From Albibacillus kandeliae (GTDB lineage: Bacteria; Pseudomonadota; Alphaproteobacteria; Rhodobacterales; Rhodobacteraceae), in assembly GCF_003116585.1 (NCBI RefSeq), contig NZ_QEHM01000004.1, positions 124,001-188,000 on the forward strand: a stretch of DNA of 64,000 bases, written 5' to 3'. The first letter of the stretch is position 1. Each line of letters opens with the position of its first letter. The translations under genes and the position numbers were made by a program. The notes beneath the pieces were generated by a model. That model made no database searches. It was given only the letters and a program-made list of their open reading frames with translations, and was not told the DNA's origin. This document shows positions 8,317 through 16,896 of the stretch, piece by piece.

Positions 8317-9005
8317 ACAAGATCGTCATCCTCACCGGGGCCGGTATCTCGGCCGAGAGTGGCATGGGCACCTTTCGCGACGAGGGCGGACTCTGGGCGC
8401 AGCACCGGATCGAGGACGTGGCGACACCCGAGGGGTTTGCCCGCAACCCCGCACTGGTCCAGAACTTCTACAACCTGCGGCGCGTCGCGGCCGCCGAGGC
8501 AAAGCCCAATGCCGCCCACGAGGCGTTGGCCCGCCTCCAGCGCGACTGGCCGGGTGAGGTGGTGATCGTGACCCAGAACGTCGATGCCCTGCACGAGGCC
8601 GGGGGCGCCACCGGCGTCCTGCACATGCACGGCACCCTCGCCGGGGCCCTCTGCGCCGCCTGCGGTCACCGCTGGCCCGCCCCCGCAGAGATGGCTGTCG
8701 GCGAGCCCTGCCCCCAGTGCCACGGCCCGATGGCGCGACCCGACGTGGTCTGGTTCGGCGAGATGCCCTACTACATGAATTTGATCTACGACCACCTCGC
8801 CAGCGCGGATCTCTTCGCTGCCATCGGCACCTCGGGTCAGGTCTACCCGGCGGCCGCCTTCGTGCAGGAGGCCAATGCCGCCGGGGCGCATACGGTCGAA
8901 CTGAACCTCGACCCCTCCGCCGTGGTGTCGGACTTTGCCGAGACCCGGTTCGGCCCGGCCAGCCGGACCGTCCCGGCCTGGGTCGACGAACTGCTGGGCG
9001 TCTAG
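8313..9005 (+). CDS. cobB: NAD-dependent protein deacylase (sirtuin, class III-like)
   Basis: 230 residues of the Sir2 family. The NAD-binding motif GAGISAESGMGTFR starts at 9, TQNVD is at 87-91, and the catalytic base is His106 in HMHG. Structural zinc is bound by Cys114, Cys117, Cys133 and Cys136. Tyr53 and Arg56 (YNLR) match the Tyr-X-X-Arg signature of desuccinylases/demalonylases, so it may remove acyl groups other than acetyl. CobB proteins reactivate acyl-CoA synthetases acetylated on the A10 lysine; PrpE at 2195-4084 is a plausible client. It overlaps the preceding gene by ATGA and its stop overlaps the convergent copper-chaperone gene. Confidence 0.93.
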   Translation: MNKIVILTGAGISAESGMGTFRDEGGLWAQHRIEDVATPEGFARNPALVQNFYNLRRVAAAEAKPNAAHEALARLQRDWPGEVVIVTQNVDALHEAGGATGVLHMHGTLAGALCAACGHRWPAPAEMAVGEPCPQCHGPMARPDVVWFGEMPYYMNLIYDHLASADLFAAIGTSGQVYPAAAFVQEANAAGAHTVELNLDPSAVVSDFAETRFGPASRTVPAWVDELLGV

Positions 9006-9442
9006 CGGCTCGAATCCACCGGTACTTCGATGTGGATTTCCCCCGCCTTCTCGAAGACCAGCGTCAGCCGCACCATCGTGCCCTCTTCCACGGGGGCGGT
9101 GATCCCCATGACCATGACGTGATCGCCGCCGCGCTCCAGCGCGTGCTCGCCGTGGGCCGGCACGGCAAAGCCCCCTTCGACCTCGGTCATCTTAGCCACC
9201 CCGTTGGCGTCGATCTGATGCGTGTGCAGCTGCACCATCCGCGCGATCGCGGACGAGGCCGAGACCAGCCGGTCGTCGGTATCGCCATGGTTCTCGATCA
9301 CCATGAACACCCCGCCCGTGGGCGCGCCGGGGCGCGCCATGCGGAAATAGGGATCGTCGATCGTTATGGTTTCGTCGGCATGGGCCATGCCCGCCAGCAG
9401 GGTCGCGGCAAGGCCGCCCAAAACTAGGCTACGGTAAGACAT
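9002..9442 (-). CDS. Periplasmic copper chaperone PCu(A)C
   Basis: 146 residues with a Sec signal peptide cleaved after AHA (about residue 22). The copper-binding His and Met residues of the PCu(A)C family are visible: HTHQIDANGVAKM and GGDHVMVM. These chaperones pass Cu(I) to cytochrome oxidase in the periplasm. The gene lies 44 bases downstream of a secreted Cys-containing protein gene on the same strand, a likely operon. Its last bases overlap the convergent cobB stop. Confidence 0.88.
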   Translation of the reverse strand: MSYRSLVLGGLAATLLAGMAHADETITIDDPYFRMARPGAPTGGVFMVIENHGDTDDRLVSASSAIARMVQLHTHQIDANGVAKMTEVEGGFAVPAHGEHALERGGDHVMVMGITAPVEEGTMVRLTLVFEKAGEIHIEVPVDSSR

Positions 9443-9486
9443 CTTTCACTCCTCGTCGTCTTATCTGGTCTGAACTCTCGGCAAAC

Positions 9487-9837
9487 TCAGACCATGACGG
9501 GAGGCGCGCGCGCCGAGACTCCCGGGCGCGGACGGCCCTGGCCGGGAGTGGCGGCGATGTCGAAACTCACCTGCAGCAGGCGCGGTGCCCGCGGCGGCAG
9601 CGCCGGCACGGTCGCGACCATGTCGAACAGCGCGAGCGCGCCGTCGGGGCAGTAATGCGGCGGCGCCGTGGGCTGCCCCTTGTCGTCGACGAAAACCATG
9701 ACCGGCCCGCTGCCGGTACAGAGCGTGATCTGCCCAGCCGCAACCGGGGTGCCCCGGGCCACGGCCAGCCCCTGCCCGGTCACGACCAGCAGCAGGATCA
9801 GCGCCAGCGCGGCGCAGTATCTCGGGAAATCACGCAT
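9487..9837 (-). CDS. Secreted DUF2946-like protein, probable copper-related partner of PCu(A)C
   Basis: 116 residues with an N-terminal hydrophobic signal (about 8-27) and two cysteines in ITLCTGSG and HYCPDG. The pattern resembles DUF2946-type proteins found beside PCu(A)C genes. The C-terminus is Pro/Arg-rich. It is the first gene of a probable two-gene unit with the copper chaperone. A role in copper handling is inferred from context; no catalytic motif is visible. Confidence 0.65.
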   Translation of the reverse strand: MRDFPRYCAALALILLLVVTGQGLAVARGTPVAAGQITLCTGSGPVMVFVDDKGQPTAPPHYCPDGALALFDMVATVPALPPRAPRLLQVSFDIAATPGQGRPRPGVSARAPPVMV

Positions 9838-9932
9838 GGTTCCGCCGGTATAGCGGGCGGAAACCGCACCTCACAAGCGCAAACAGCCCCGCCGGATGGC
9901 GGGGCCGTGCGTAAGTTCGACGCGGAGAAGGA

Positions 9933-10220
9933 TCAGGCCGAGGCGGCTGCCTTGGCGATCTCTTTCTTCACTTTCAGGACGCGTGCGCTCAGCTCTTCGT
10001 CCTTGGCTTTCGCCAGGAACTTGTCGAGACCGCCACGGTGATCGACGCTGCGCAGCGCCGATGCCGAGATGCGCATCTTGATGCCGCGGCCGAGGGTCTC
10101 GGACTGCAGCGTGACGTCGTTCAGGTTCGGGAGGAACCGGCGACGGGTTTTGTTGTTGGCGTGGCTGACATTGTTGCCAGTCATCGGGCCTTTTCCGGTC
10201 AGTTCGCAGACGCGCGACAT
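9933..10220 (-). CDS. rpmB: 50S ribosomal protein L28
   Basis: 95 residues. The start [20 protein letters not shown] and the stretch [11 protein letters not shown] are typical of L28. ATG 10220 is chosen because GAGG lies upstream and the family begins there; an upstream in-frame ATG at 10280 gives only an unrelated extension. L28 is a basic protein of the large ribosomal subunit. It is transcribed alone on the minus strand. Confidence 0.96.
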   Translation of the reverse strand: MSRVCELTGKGPMTGNNVSHANNKTRRRFLPNLNDVTLQSETLGRGIKMRISASALRSVDHRGGLDKFLAKAKDEELSARVLKVKKEIAKAAASA

Positions 10221-10338
10221 TGGATCATCCTCTGGTTCATCAGCGGGCGCGTTCGGAGCCCGGTCAAAACATTTGGGCACCGCCAGCGGCAGCGCCCAGA
10301 AATTCGTTTGGTGGCTTTAAGAGGAATCGCCACGAGGG

Positions 10339-11331
10339 TCAAGGGGCTATCCTCGCCGCACCGCGAAGATGCGCCAGCATCTCCTCCGCCGCACGGGCCG
10401 GGGCCAGCCCGCCCTCGGCCACATTGTCCCCCAGCCGCTGCATCAGCGCCCGGTTTTCCGCCGTGCCAAGCTGCGCCAGCAACGCCTGCTCCACCTCCTG
10501 CCGGAACCAGTAGCGCGCCTGATCGGCCCGCGCGCGGTCCCAGTGCCCGGCCTCGCGCCGCCATTCGGTCAGCGCCTGCATCTCGTCCCAGGCCTTCGCC
10601 AACCCGGTCTCCTCCACCGCCGAGACCATCAGCGCCTTTGGGAAGCCCTCCGGGTCTTGCGGCCGCTTCCTCAGCAACCTCAGCGCCCCCGCGTAATCCG
10701 AACAGGTGCGGGTCGCCACCGGCTTCAGGTCGCCATCCGCCTTGTTCACGAGGATCAGGTCGGCCATCTCCATGATGCCGCGCTTGACCCCCTGCAACTC
10801 GTCGCCCCCGGCAGGCGCCAGCAGCAGCAGGAACAGGTCCGACATCTCGGCCACCACCGTCTCGGACTGGCCAACACCCACCGTCTCGATCAGCACCAGG
10901 TCGAACCCCGCCGCCTCGCACAGCGCCACGGCCTCCCGCGTGCGCCGCGCGACACCGCCAAGGTGACTCTGGCTGGGCGAGGGCCGGATGAAGGCGCTCC
11001 GCTCGCGCGCCAGCCGGTCCATCCGCGTCTTGTCGCCGAGGATCGAGCCGCCCGAGCGCGCGCTCGACGGGTCGACCGCCAGCACCGCCACCCTCAGGCC
11101 GCGCCCAATCAGCATCATCCCGAAGCTTTCGATGAAGGTCGACTTACCCACCCCCGGCGTGCCCGAGAGGCCGACACGCAGCGCCTGACGGCCTGCCACG
11201 GCCAGCCGGTCCAGCAGTTCGGCGGCCTGCGCCCGGTGATCCGCGCGGCGGCTCTCGACCAGCGTGATCGCCCGGGACAGCGCGCGGCGGTCGCCCTTCA
11301 AGATGCTGTCACCGAGCTCTGCGATATCCAT
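10339..11331 (-). CDS. meaB: Methylmalonyl-CoA mutase-associated GTPase MeaB
   Basis: 330 residues of the MeaB/ArgK G3E GTPase family. The Walker A is GTPGVGKS at 57-64; DPSSARSGGSILGDKTRM and NKADGD complete the nucleotide site. MeaB loads and protects the B12 cofactor of methylmalonyl-CoA mutase, the last step that takes propionyl-CoA to succinyl-CoA. The mutase itself is not in the window, but prpE is. Divergent from a DUF3108 gene with 35 bases between. Confidence 0.94.
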   Translation of the reverse strand: MDIAELGDSILKGDRRALSRAITLVESRRADHRAQAAELLDRLAVAGRQALRVGLSGTPGVGKSTFIESFGMMLIGRGLRVAVLAVDPSSARSGGSILGDKTRMDRLARERSAFIRPSPSQSHLGGVARRTREAVALCEAAGFDLVLIETVGVGQSETVVAEMSDLFLLLLAPAGGDELQGVKRGIMEMADLILVNKADGDLKPVATRTCSDYAGALRLLRKRPQDPEGFPKALMVSAVEETGLAKAWDEMQALTEWRREAGHWDRARADQARYWFRQEVEQALLAQLGTAENRALMQRLGDNVAEGGLAPARAAEEMLAHLRGAARIAP

Positions 11332-11366
11332 GCCTGTCGTCCATCTCCCTGCGGGGGCCGGGTTTC

Positions 11367-12104
11367 ATGTCGCGCCAACTGACCAACCGCAACCGCAAAT
11401 GTCCAGCCCGGGCAGCGGTCGGGCTCGCGATGGCCCTGCTGCTGACGCCTGCCGCAACCGCCGCCGCCGAGCCCCAGCGCTACGCCGTGCGCGCCTTCGG
11501 CGTCAGGATTGGTGAACTGACCCTCGCCACCCGCGAGGCCGAGGGCGCCTACACCGCCTCCGCCCGGTTCCGCACCACGGGCCTCGCCGGGGCGCTGGCC
11601 CACATCCGCTTCGATATGCGGTCAGAGGGCAAGCTCCACCCGCACCTCGCCCCGCTCTCCTACGGCGAGCAGGTGGAAACCGGGCGGCGCAGCTCCGACG
11701 CGACCCTCACCTTCGGCAGCGGCGGGCCGACCCTCTCCGGCGGCCGCGCCGGGGCCGAGGGCCCTGCCGTCCCCGACCGGCTCCAGCGGAATACGGTCGA
11801 CCCCATGACCGCGCTCTTCGCCGCCCTGCGCCCGCGCCCCCGATCCGCGCTCTGCGACCTCGACCTCGCGGTCTTCGACGGGGCCCGCCTCAATCACCTG
11901 TCCCTTGCGCGCGCGTCCGAACAGCCCGGCACGATCACCTGCGCGGGCCGCTTCGACCGCCGCGCCGGATACCCTCCCGAAGAAATGGCGCGCCACCCCG
12001 GCTTCTCGATCACTCTCCACTTCTCGGGCCCCCACGACCGGATGCAGGCAACCCGCGCCGAGGTCGAAACCGTCCATGGCCCCGTCACACTCATCCTGCG
12101 CTGA
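11367..12104 (+). CDS. Exported DUF3108-family protein
   Basis: 245 residues with a signal peptide (hydrophobic about 16-33, cleavage near TAAAEP). The rest matches the DUF3108 pattern: an all-beta protein beginning YAVRAFGVRIGELTL, with a mid-region GEQVETGRRSSDATL. Such proteins are periplasmic and of unknown function, possibly binding lipids or polysaccharide. The divergent neighbour is meaB. A copy of the short intergenic repeat lies 10 bases after the stop. Confidence 0.8.
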   Translation: MSRQLTNRNRKCPARAAVGLAMALLLTPAATAAAEPQRYAVRAFGVRIGELTLATREAEGAYTASARFRTTGLAGALAHIRFDMRSEGKLHPHLAPLSYGEQVETGRRSSDATLTFGSGGPTLSGGRAGAEGPAVPDRLQRNTVDPMTALFAALRPRPRSALCDLDLAVFDGARLNHLSLARASEQPGTITCAGRFDRRAGYPPEEMARHPGFSITLHFSGPHDRMQATRAEVETVHGPVTLILR

Positions 12105-12114
12105 CGCCCCCAGC

Positions 12115-12137
12115 CATCTTTTCTCTCCAAATACTCA
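12115..12137. repeat. Short intergenic repeat, copy A
   Basis: The sequence CATCTTTTCTCTCCAAATAC and the following TCA match copies at 47959, 48366 and 56555. It is AT-rich against its surroundings and sits just after the DUF3108 gene. No ORF or strong hairpin is involved. Confidence 0.75.
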
Positions 12138-12239
12138 CTCCCGACACCCGCCACGCAGCACCCAAAACCGAGAACAAAGCCTCCCGACTCCAAGGCGCCC
12201 CCTCTGGACGCCTCCCGGCCCTTTGGCGATAAGGCGGAG

Positions 12240-14684
12240 ATGAGCCGCACCCTGCCCATCGACACCGCCCTGCCCGATCTCATCGCCGCCCTGCGCGATG
12301 CGGGCCGCGCCGTGCTGCAGGCCCCGCCGGGCGCGGGCAAGACGACGCGGGTGCCACTCGCCATGCTCGACGCCGGTCTCACACCACACAAGATCGTCAT
12401 GCTCGAACCCCGCCGCCTCGCCGCTCGCGCCGCCGCCGAGCGCATGGCCGAGACCTTGGGCCAGCCCGTCGGCCAGACCGTCGGCTACCGCATCCGGGGC
12501 GAGGCCAAGGTCGGCAAGGAGACCCGCATCGAGGTGGTGACCGAGGGCATCCTAACCCGGATGCTGCAATCCGCCCCCGACCTGCCCGGCATCGGCGCGG
12601 TGATCTTCGACGAATTCCACGAGCGCTCGCTCAACGCCGATTTCGGCCTCGCCCTCTGCCTGGAGGTCGCGGGCGCCCTGCGCGACGACCTGATCCTGCT
12701 GGCCATGTCCGCCACCCTCGACGCTGCACCCGTCGCCGCGCTGATGCAGGCGCCCATCGTCACCTCCCAAGGCCGCAGCTTCCCGGTCGAGACCCGGTGG
12801 CTCGACCGCCCCCTCGGCCCGAGACCCCGCATCGCCGAGGCGGCCGCCGACCTCGTGGCGCAGGCCGAGAAGGAAACCCGCGCCAACGGCGGTGGGATTC
12901 TCGTCTTCCTCCCCGGCGAGGGCGAGATCCGCCGCGTCGAACGCCTCTTGGAGGGCCGCCTGTCCGGCGACTGCACCCTCCGCCCCCTCTATGGCGCCCT
13001 CCCCTTCGCCGCCCAGCGCGAGGCGATCCGGCCTCAGGGCAAGGGCCGCAAGGTCGTCCTCTCCACCTCCATCGCCGAAACCTCGCTCACCATCGAGGAC
13101 GTGCGCGTGGTGGTCGACGCAGGCCAGTCGCGCCGCGCGCGGTTCGACCCCGGCTCCGGCATGTCGCGACTGGTGACCGAGCGCGTCACCCGCGCCGAGG
13201 CCGAGCAGCGCCGGGGCCGCGCCGGCAGGGTGGCCGAGGGCACCTGCTACCGCCTCTGGACCCGTGGCGAGGAAGGGGCGCTCGCCGCCTTCCCGTCCGC
13301 CGAAATCGAAGCGGCGGACCTCACCGGCCTCGCGCTGGAACTGGCGCTCTGGGGTGGCGACGACCTGCCCTTCCTCACCCAGCCGCCCGAGGGGGCGCTG
13401 GCCGAGGCGCGTGCCCTGCTCCACATGCTCGGCGCCCTCGACGCGCAGGGCCGCATTACCGACCACGGCCGCGCGCTGGCTGCCCTCCCGCTGCACCCGC
13501 GCCTTGCCCATATGCTGGTGATCGGCGGGCGCGGCGCCGCCGACCTCGCGGCGCTGATGGCCGAGCGCGATCCGCTGCGCGGCGCACCCTCCGACCTGTT
13601 GCTGCGGCTCGAGGCCCTGCGCGATCCGGCCCGCTATGGCCGTGAACGCCCCTGGCAGGCAGACCGGGGCGGCGTCGAACGCATCCGAGCCGAGGCGAAA
13701 CGCCTCGCGCGACAGGCGGGCAACCCGACCGACCTCTCCCCCGCCGCGCTTGCCGCGCTGGCTTACCCCGACCGCATCGGCCAGCGCCGCAAGGGCGACC
13801 AGCCTCGCTATGTCCTCTCCGGCGGCAAGGGCGCGGTGATGGCGGAGGGCGACGCGCTCGCCGGGGCACCCTTCATCGTCGCCATCGACACCGACGGCAA
13901 CCCGCGCGAGGCCAAGGTGCGCATGGCCGCCCAGATCGGCGAGGCCGAGATCCGCGAGTTGTTCGCCGACCAGATCGAGCAGGTCTCGTTCTGCGAATGG
14001 TCCAAACGCGACCGCCGCGTGGTGGCACGCCAGCAGGAACGTTTCGGGGCTCTTATCCTAGACGACCGCGCCTGGAAGGACGCCGACGCCGCCGACGTGG
14101 CCCGCGCCATGCTCGACGGCGTGCGCGACCTCGGCCTGCGCCTCGACGGCGCGGCGGAACGCTATGCCAAGCGGGTCGAACTGGTCCGCGCCGGGGGCGA
14201 TGCCCTGCCCGACCTCTCTCTCGACGGCCTTATGGAGAGTCTCGAAGACTGGCTCTTGCCGATGCTGGAAGGTGTCCGCAGCGCCGACGACTGGAAACGC
14301 TTCGATCTCCTCCCCGCCCTGCGCGCCATGCTCGACTGGGGCCAGCAGCAGCAGGTGGATCAGGCTGCGCCTGCGCGCTTCACCACGCCACTGGGCCGCG
14401 AGGTGGCCATCGACTACGGCTCCGAAGGCCCCGAGATCGCGCTGCGGCTACAGGAACTCTTCGGCGTCACCCGCCATCCGGAGGCGGCAGGCGTACCGCT
14501 CAAGATCACCCTGCTCTCCCCCGCCCAGCGCCCGGTGCAGGTCACCCGCGACCTGCCGGGTTTCTGGGCCGGATCCTATGCCGACGTGCGCAAGGACATG
14601 CGCGCCGCCTACCCCAAGCACCCCTGGCCCGAGGACCCGACGCAGGCCGATCCGACGCTCAGAGCCAAGCCGCGAAAGGGGTGA
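12240..14684 (+). CDS. hrpB: ATP-dependent helicase HrpB (DEAH/DEFH-box)
   Basis: 814 residues, the normal HrpB length. The helicase core shows Walker A GAGKTT (31-36), the DEFH box (124-127), SAT and the C-terminal core motif QRRGRAGR, followed by the HA2 and HrpB C-terminal domains. ATG 12240 follows AAGGCGG. HrpB proteins are predicted RNA helicases; their physiological substrate is not settled. The gene converges on gnd across a stretch of nested hairpins. Confidence 0.95.
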   Translation: MSRTLPIDTALPDLIAALRDAGRAVLQAPPGAGKTTRVPLAMLDAGLTPHKIVMLEPRRLAARAAAERMAETLGQPVGQTVGYRIRGEAKVGKETRIEVVTEGILTRMLQSAPDLPGIGAVIFDEFHERSLNADFGLALCLEVAGALRDDLILLAMSATLDAAPVAALMQAPIVTSQGRSFPVETRWLDRPLGPRPRIAEAAADLVAQAEKETRANGGGILVFLPGEGEIRRVERLLEGRLSGDCTLRPLYGALPFAAQREAIRPQGKGRKVVLSTSIAETSLTIEDVRVVVDAGQSRRARFDPGSGMSRLVTERVTRAEAEQRRGRAGRVAEGTCYRLWTRGEEGALAAFPSAEIEAADLTGLALELALWGGDDLPFLTQPPEGALAEARALLHMLGALDAQGRITDHGRALAALPLHPRLAHMLVIGGRGAADLAALMAERDPLRGAPSDLLLRLEALRDPARYGRERPWQADRGGVERIRAEAKRLARQAGNPTDLSPAALAALAYPDRIGQRRKGDQPRYVLSGGKGAVMAEGDALAGAPFIVAIDTDGNPREAKVRMAAQIGEAEIRELFADQIEQVSFCEWSKRDRRVVARQQERFGALILDDRAWKDADAADVARAMLDGVRDLGLRLDGAAERYAKRVELVRAGGDALPDLSLDGLMESLEDWLLPMLEGVRSADDWKRFDLLPALRAMLDWGQQQQVDQAAPARFTTPLGREVAIDYGSEGPEIALRLQELFGVTRHPEAAGVPLKITLLSPAQRPVQVTRDLPGFWAGSYADVRKDMRAAYPKHPWPEDPTQADPTLRAKPRKG

Positions 14685-14705
14685 GAAGTACGCCGGAAGG
14701 TCAGT

Positions 14706-14758
14706 GCCCGTCCGCGGACGGGCGCTGGCCCGGGGCACTTCGTGCCTGTTTCCGGGCC
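14706..14758. terminator. Nested hairpins between convergent hrpB and gnd
   Basis: Two structures follow each other: an 18-base perfect palindrome at 14706-14723, and a stem GGCCCGG/CCGGGCC (14727-14733 with 14752-14758) enclosing a second stem GGCAC/GTGCC with a TTC loop. There is no T-run, so this is a structural terminator candidate serving both convergent genes. Confidence 0.45.
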
Positions 14759-14766
14759 TGCCCCGC

Positions 14767-16170
14767 TTATACCTTGTGCCACGGCCCGTGGGTCGCGCCC
14801 GGCCGGTCGGTCCGCACGAAGCCATGCGCGCCGAAGAAATCCCGCTGCGCCTGAACAAGGTTCGCCGTCCCCGTCGCCTGCCGCATCGCATCGTACCAGC
14901 CGAGTGCGCTGGCGAGCGAGGGCACCGGCAGCCCGGCCTGCATCGCCGCGATCACGGTCGTGCGCAGCGCCGGGACCGTTTCGGCCAGCTTGGCCCGGAA
15001 CGCGAGCGTCAGGATCAGGTGCCCCTCCGGCATCTCTCCCCGCAGCGCGCCGGCGAGATCGTCCAGCAGCGCCGAGCGGATGATGCACCCCGCCCGCCAG
15101 ATCTCGGCGATACGCGCGAGGTCCAGCGACCAGCCGAACTCCTCCGACGCCGCCGCCAGCACCCGGAAGCCCTGCGCATGGGTCAGGATGCGCGCCGCCA
15201 GCATCGCGGCCTCCAGCGTTGCCTCGTCGGGCAGCTCCGCGCCCTCAGGCCCCGGCAGCATCCCCGAGGCCACGCCCCGCGCCGCCTTTTCCGATGACCA
15301 GCTGCGCGCCGCGACCGCGCCTTCGATGGCGGTGGCCGACTGACCGAGCTTCAGCGCTTCGATCACCGTCCAGCGGCCGGTGCCCTTCTGCCCCGCAGTG
15401 TCCAGGATCAGGTCCACCATCGGCCTGCCGGTCTCGGGGTCGGTGACGCCCAGCACCTCGGCGGTAATCTCGACAAGAAAACTGTCGAGCGGCCCCTTGC
15501 GCCACTCCCCGAACAGCGCGCCGATGCGCGCCGCGTCCCACCCCGCGCCATCGCGCAGCAGACCGTAGACCTCGGCGATGATCTGCATGTCGGCATATTC
15601 GATCCCGTTGTGCACCGTCTTGACGAAATGCCCCGCCCCGTCCGGCCCCACGTGGGCAACACAGGGGTCGCCGTTGAACGTCGCGGCGATGGCCTCGGCC
15701 ATCGGCTGCAACTGGGTCCAGCTGTGATCGGTCCCGCCGACCATCATCGAGGGGCCGTGCCGGGCCCCTTCCTCGCCCCCCGAAACGCCCATGCCGACAA
15801 AGTGCAGGCCCGTCCCTTCGAGATCGGCCACGCGGCGACGGGTATCGTTGAAGTCGGCGTTGCCGCCATCAATCAGCGTATCGCCCTCGCCCAGCAGCGG
15901 CCGCAGCCGCTCGATCATCCCGTCGACCGGCGCACCCGAGGGGATCATGAAGAGAATGGTGCGCGGCGTCGCGAGGGAGGCGACGAAATCCTCAAGTGTC
16001 TCCGAAGGCACGAGGTTGGCGGCAAGCGGCCCCGCTTCGGTGAGGAAAGGCGCGATCCATTCCGGCTCTTGATTGGTGACGGCGGTCCTGATCCCCTTCT
16101 CGGCGAGGTTGAGAGCCAGCGCGCTTCCCATCGTGCCCAGCCCGTAGATGCCGATCCTTGCCTCGCCCAT
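14767..16170 (-). CDS. gnd: 6-phosphogluconate dehydrogenase, decarboxylating
   Basis: 467 residues, the usual length of the long Gnd form. The dinucleotide motif GLGTMG is at 10-15. The catalytic segment KTVHNGIEYADMQ contains Lys184, His187, Asn188 and Glu191, and GGEEGARHGPSMMVGG is the substrate loop. The enzyme converts 6-phosphogluconate to ribulose-5-phosphate with NADP reduction in the pentose phosphate pathway. It is transcribed alone, divergent from a Nudix gene across an AT-rich 193-base promoter region. Confidence 0.96.
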   Translation of the reverse strand: MGEARIGIYGLGTMGSALALNLAEKGIRTAVTNQEPEWIAPFLTEAGPLAANLVPSETLEDFVASLATPRTILFMIPSGAPVDGMIERLRPLLGEGDTLIDGGNADFNDTRRRVADLEGTGLHFVGMGVSGGEEGARHGPSMMVGGTDHSWTQLQPMAEAIAATFNGDPCVAHVGPDGAGHFVKTVHNGIEYADMQIIAEVYGLLRDGAGWDAARIGALFGEWRKGPLDSFLVEITAEVLGVTDPETGRPMVDLILDTAGQKGTGRWTVIEALKLGQSATAIEGAVAARSWSSEKAARGVASGMLPGPEGAELPDEATLEAAMLAARILTHAQGFRVLAAASEEFGWSLDLARIAEIWRAGCIIRSALLDDLAGALRGEMPEGHLILTLAFRAKLAETVPALRTTVIAAMQAGLPVPSLASALGWYDAMRQATGTANLVQAQRDFFGAHGFVRTDRPGATHGPWHKV

Positions 16171-16363
16171 CGTTCCACTCCTCTGCCACTCTCAGCAGCT
16201 ATAAGCCACGGACGCCCCGGCGCAAGGGCGGGCCATGCGCGAAAAACGATCACAATCCCAAAAAATCGACAAAAAAAGAACCTCGGCATTTGCAAAACGA
16301 ACATGACAGCCTCATATCGTTCCCCAACAAACAAGAACGATCGGCAGTAAGCTGGACATCACC

Positions 16364-16822
16364 ATGACTCGCACCTTCGCCAAAGCCTGGGAACAGGTAT
16401 TGCGCCCCATGTTGCTTCGCCCGAAACGGGTGCAGGTGGCCGCGCTATGCCTGCGCGACGGGCCGAACGGGGTCGAGGTGCTGCTGATCACCAGCCGCGA
16501 CACCGGCCGCTGGGTCCTGCCCAAGGGCTGGCCGATGGACGGGCTGAGCGCCGCCAGCGCCGCCCTGACCGAGGCCTGGGAAGAGGCTGGCGTGACCGAG
16601 GCCGAGATCGACCCGCGCCCGATCGGCCAGTACCAGTACATGAAGAAGCTCGACTCCGGTGTCCCCCAGCCGGTCGATACCCACGTCTACCGCGTCAAGG
16701 TGGGCGACCTCGCCGCCTCCTACCCCGAGAGCGACGAGCGCGTGCGCCGCTGGGTCACCCCCAAGGAGGCCGCAGGCATGGTGCAGGAGCCCGGCCTGCA
16801 GGACATTCTGCGCAGCCTCTGA
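16364..16822 (+). CDS. Nudix hydrolase
   Basis: 152 residues. The Nudix fold is clear (LPKG and box MDGLSAASAALTEAWEEAGV). The box is imperfect: EAWEEAGV is kept, but the Glu of GX5E and the Arg of REUXEE are replaced by Ser and Thr. The form resembles diphosphoinositol-polyphosphate/Ap(n)A-type Nudix proteins. Substrate unknown. It lies 74 bases upstream of the phosphate transporter gene on the same strand, so the two may be co-transcribed. Confidence 0.85.
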   Translation: MTRTFAKAWEQVLRPMLLRPKRVQVAALCLRDGPNGVEVLLITSRDTGRWVLPKGWPMDGLSAASAALTEAWEEAGVTEAEIDPRPIGQYQYMKKLDSGVPQPVDTHVYRVKVGDLAASYPESDERVRRWVTPKEAAGMVQEPGLQDILRSL

Positions 16823-16896
16823 GCGCTGGACAGGGCTCTGCCCTTGCGCTTTGCTCGCAAAGTCTCTAGGCGCTCTGCCCCAACCGAGGCAGTTGC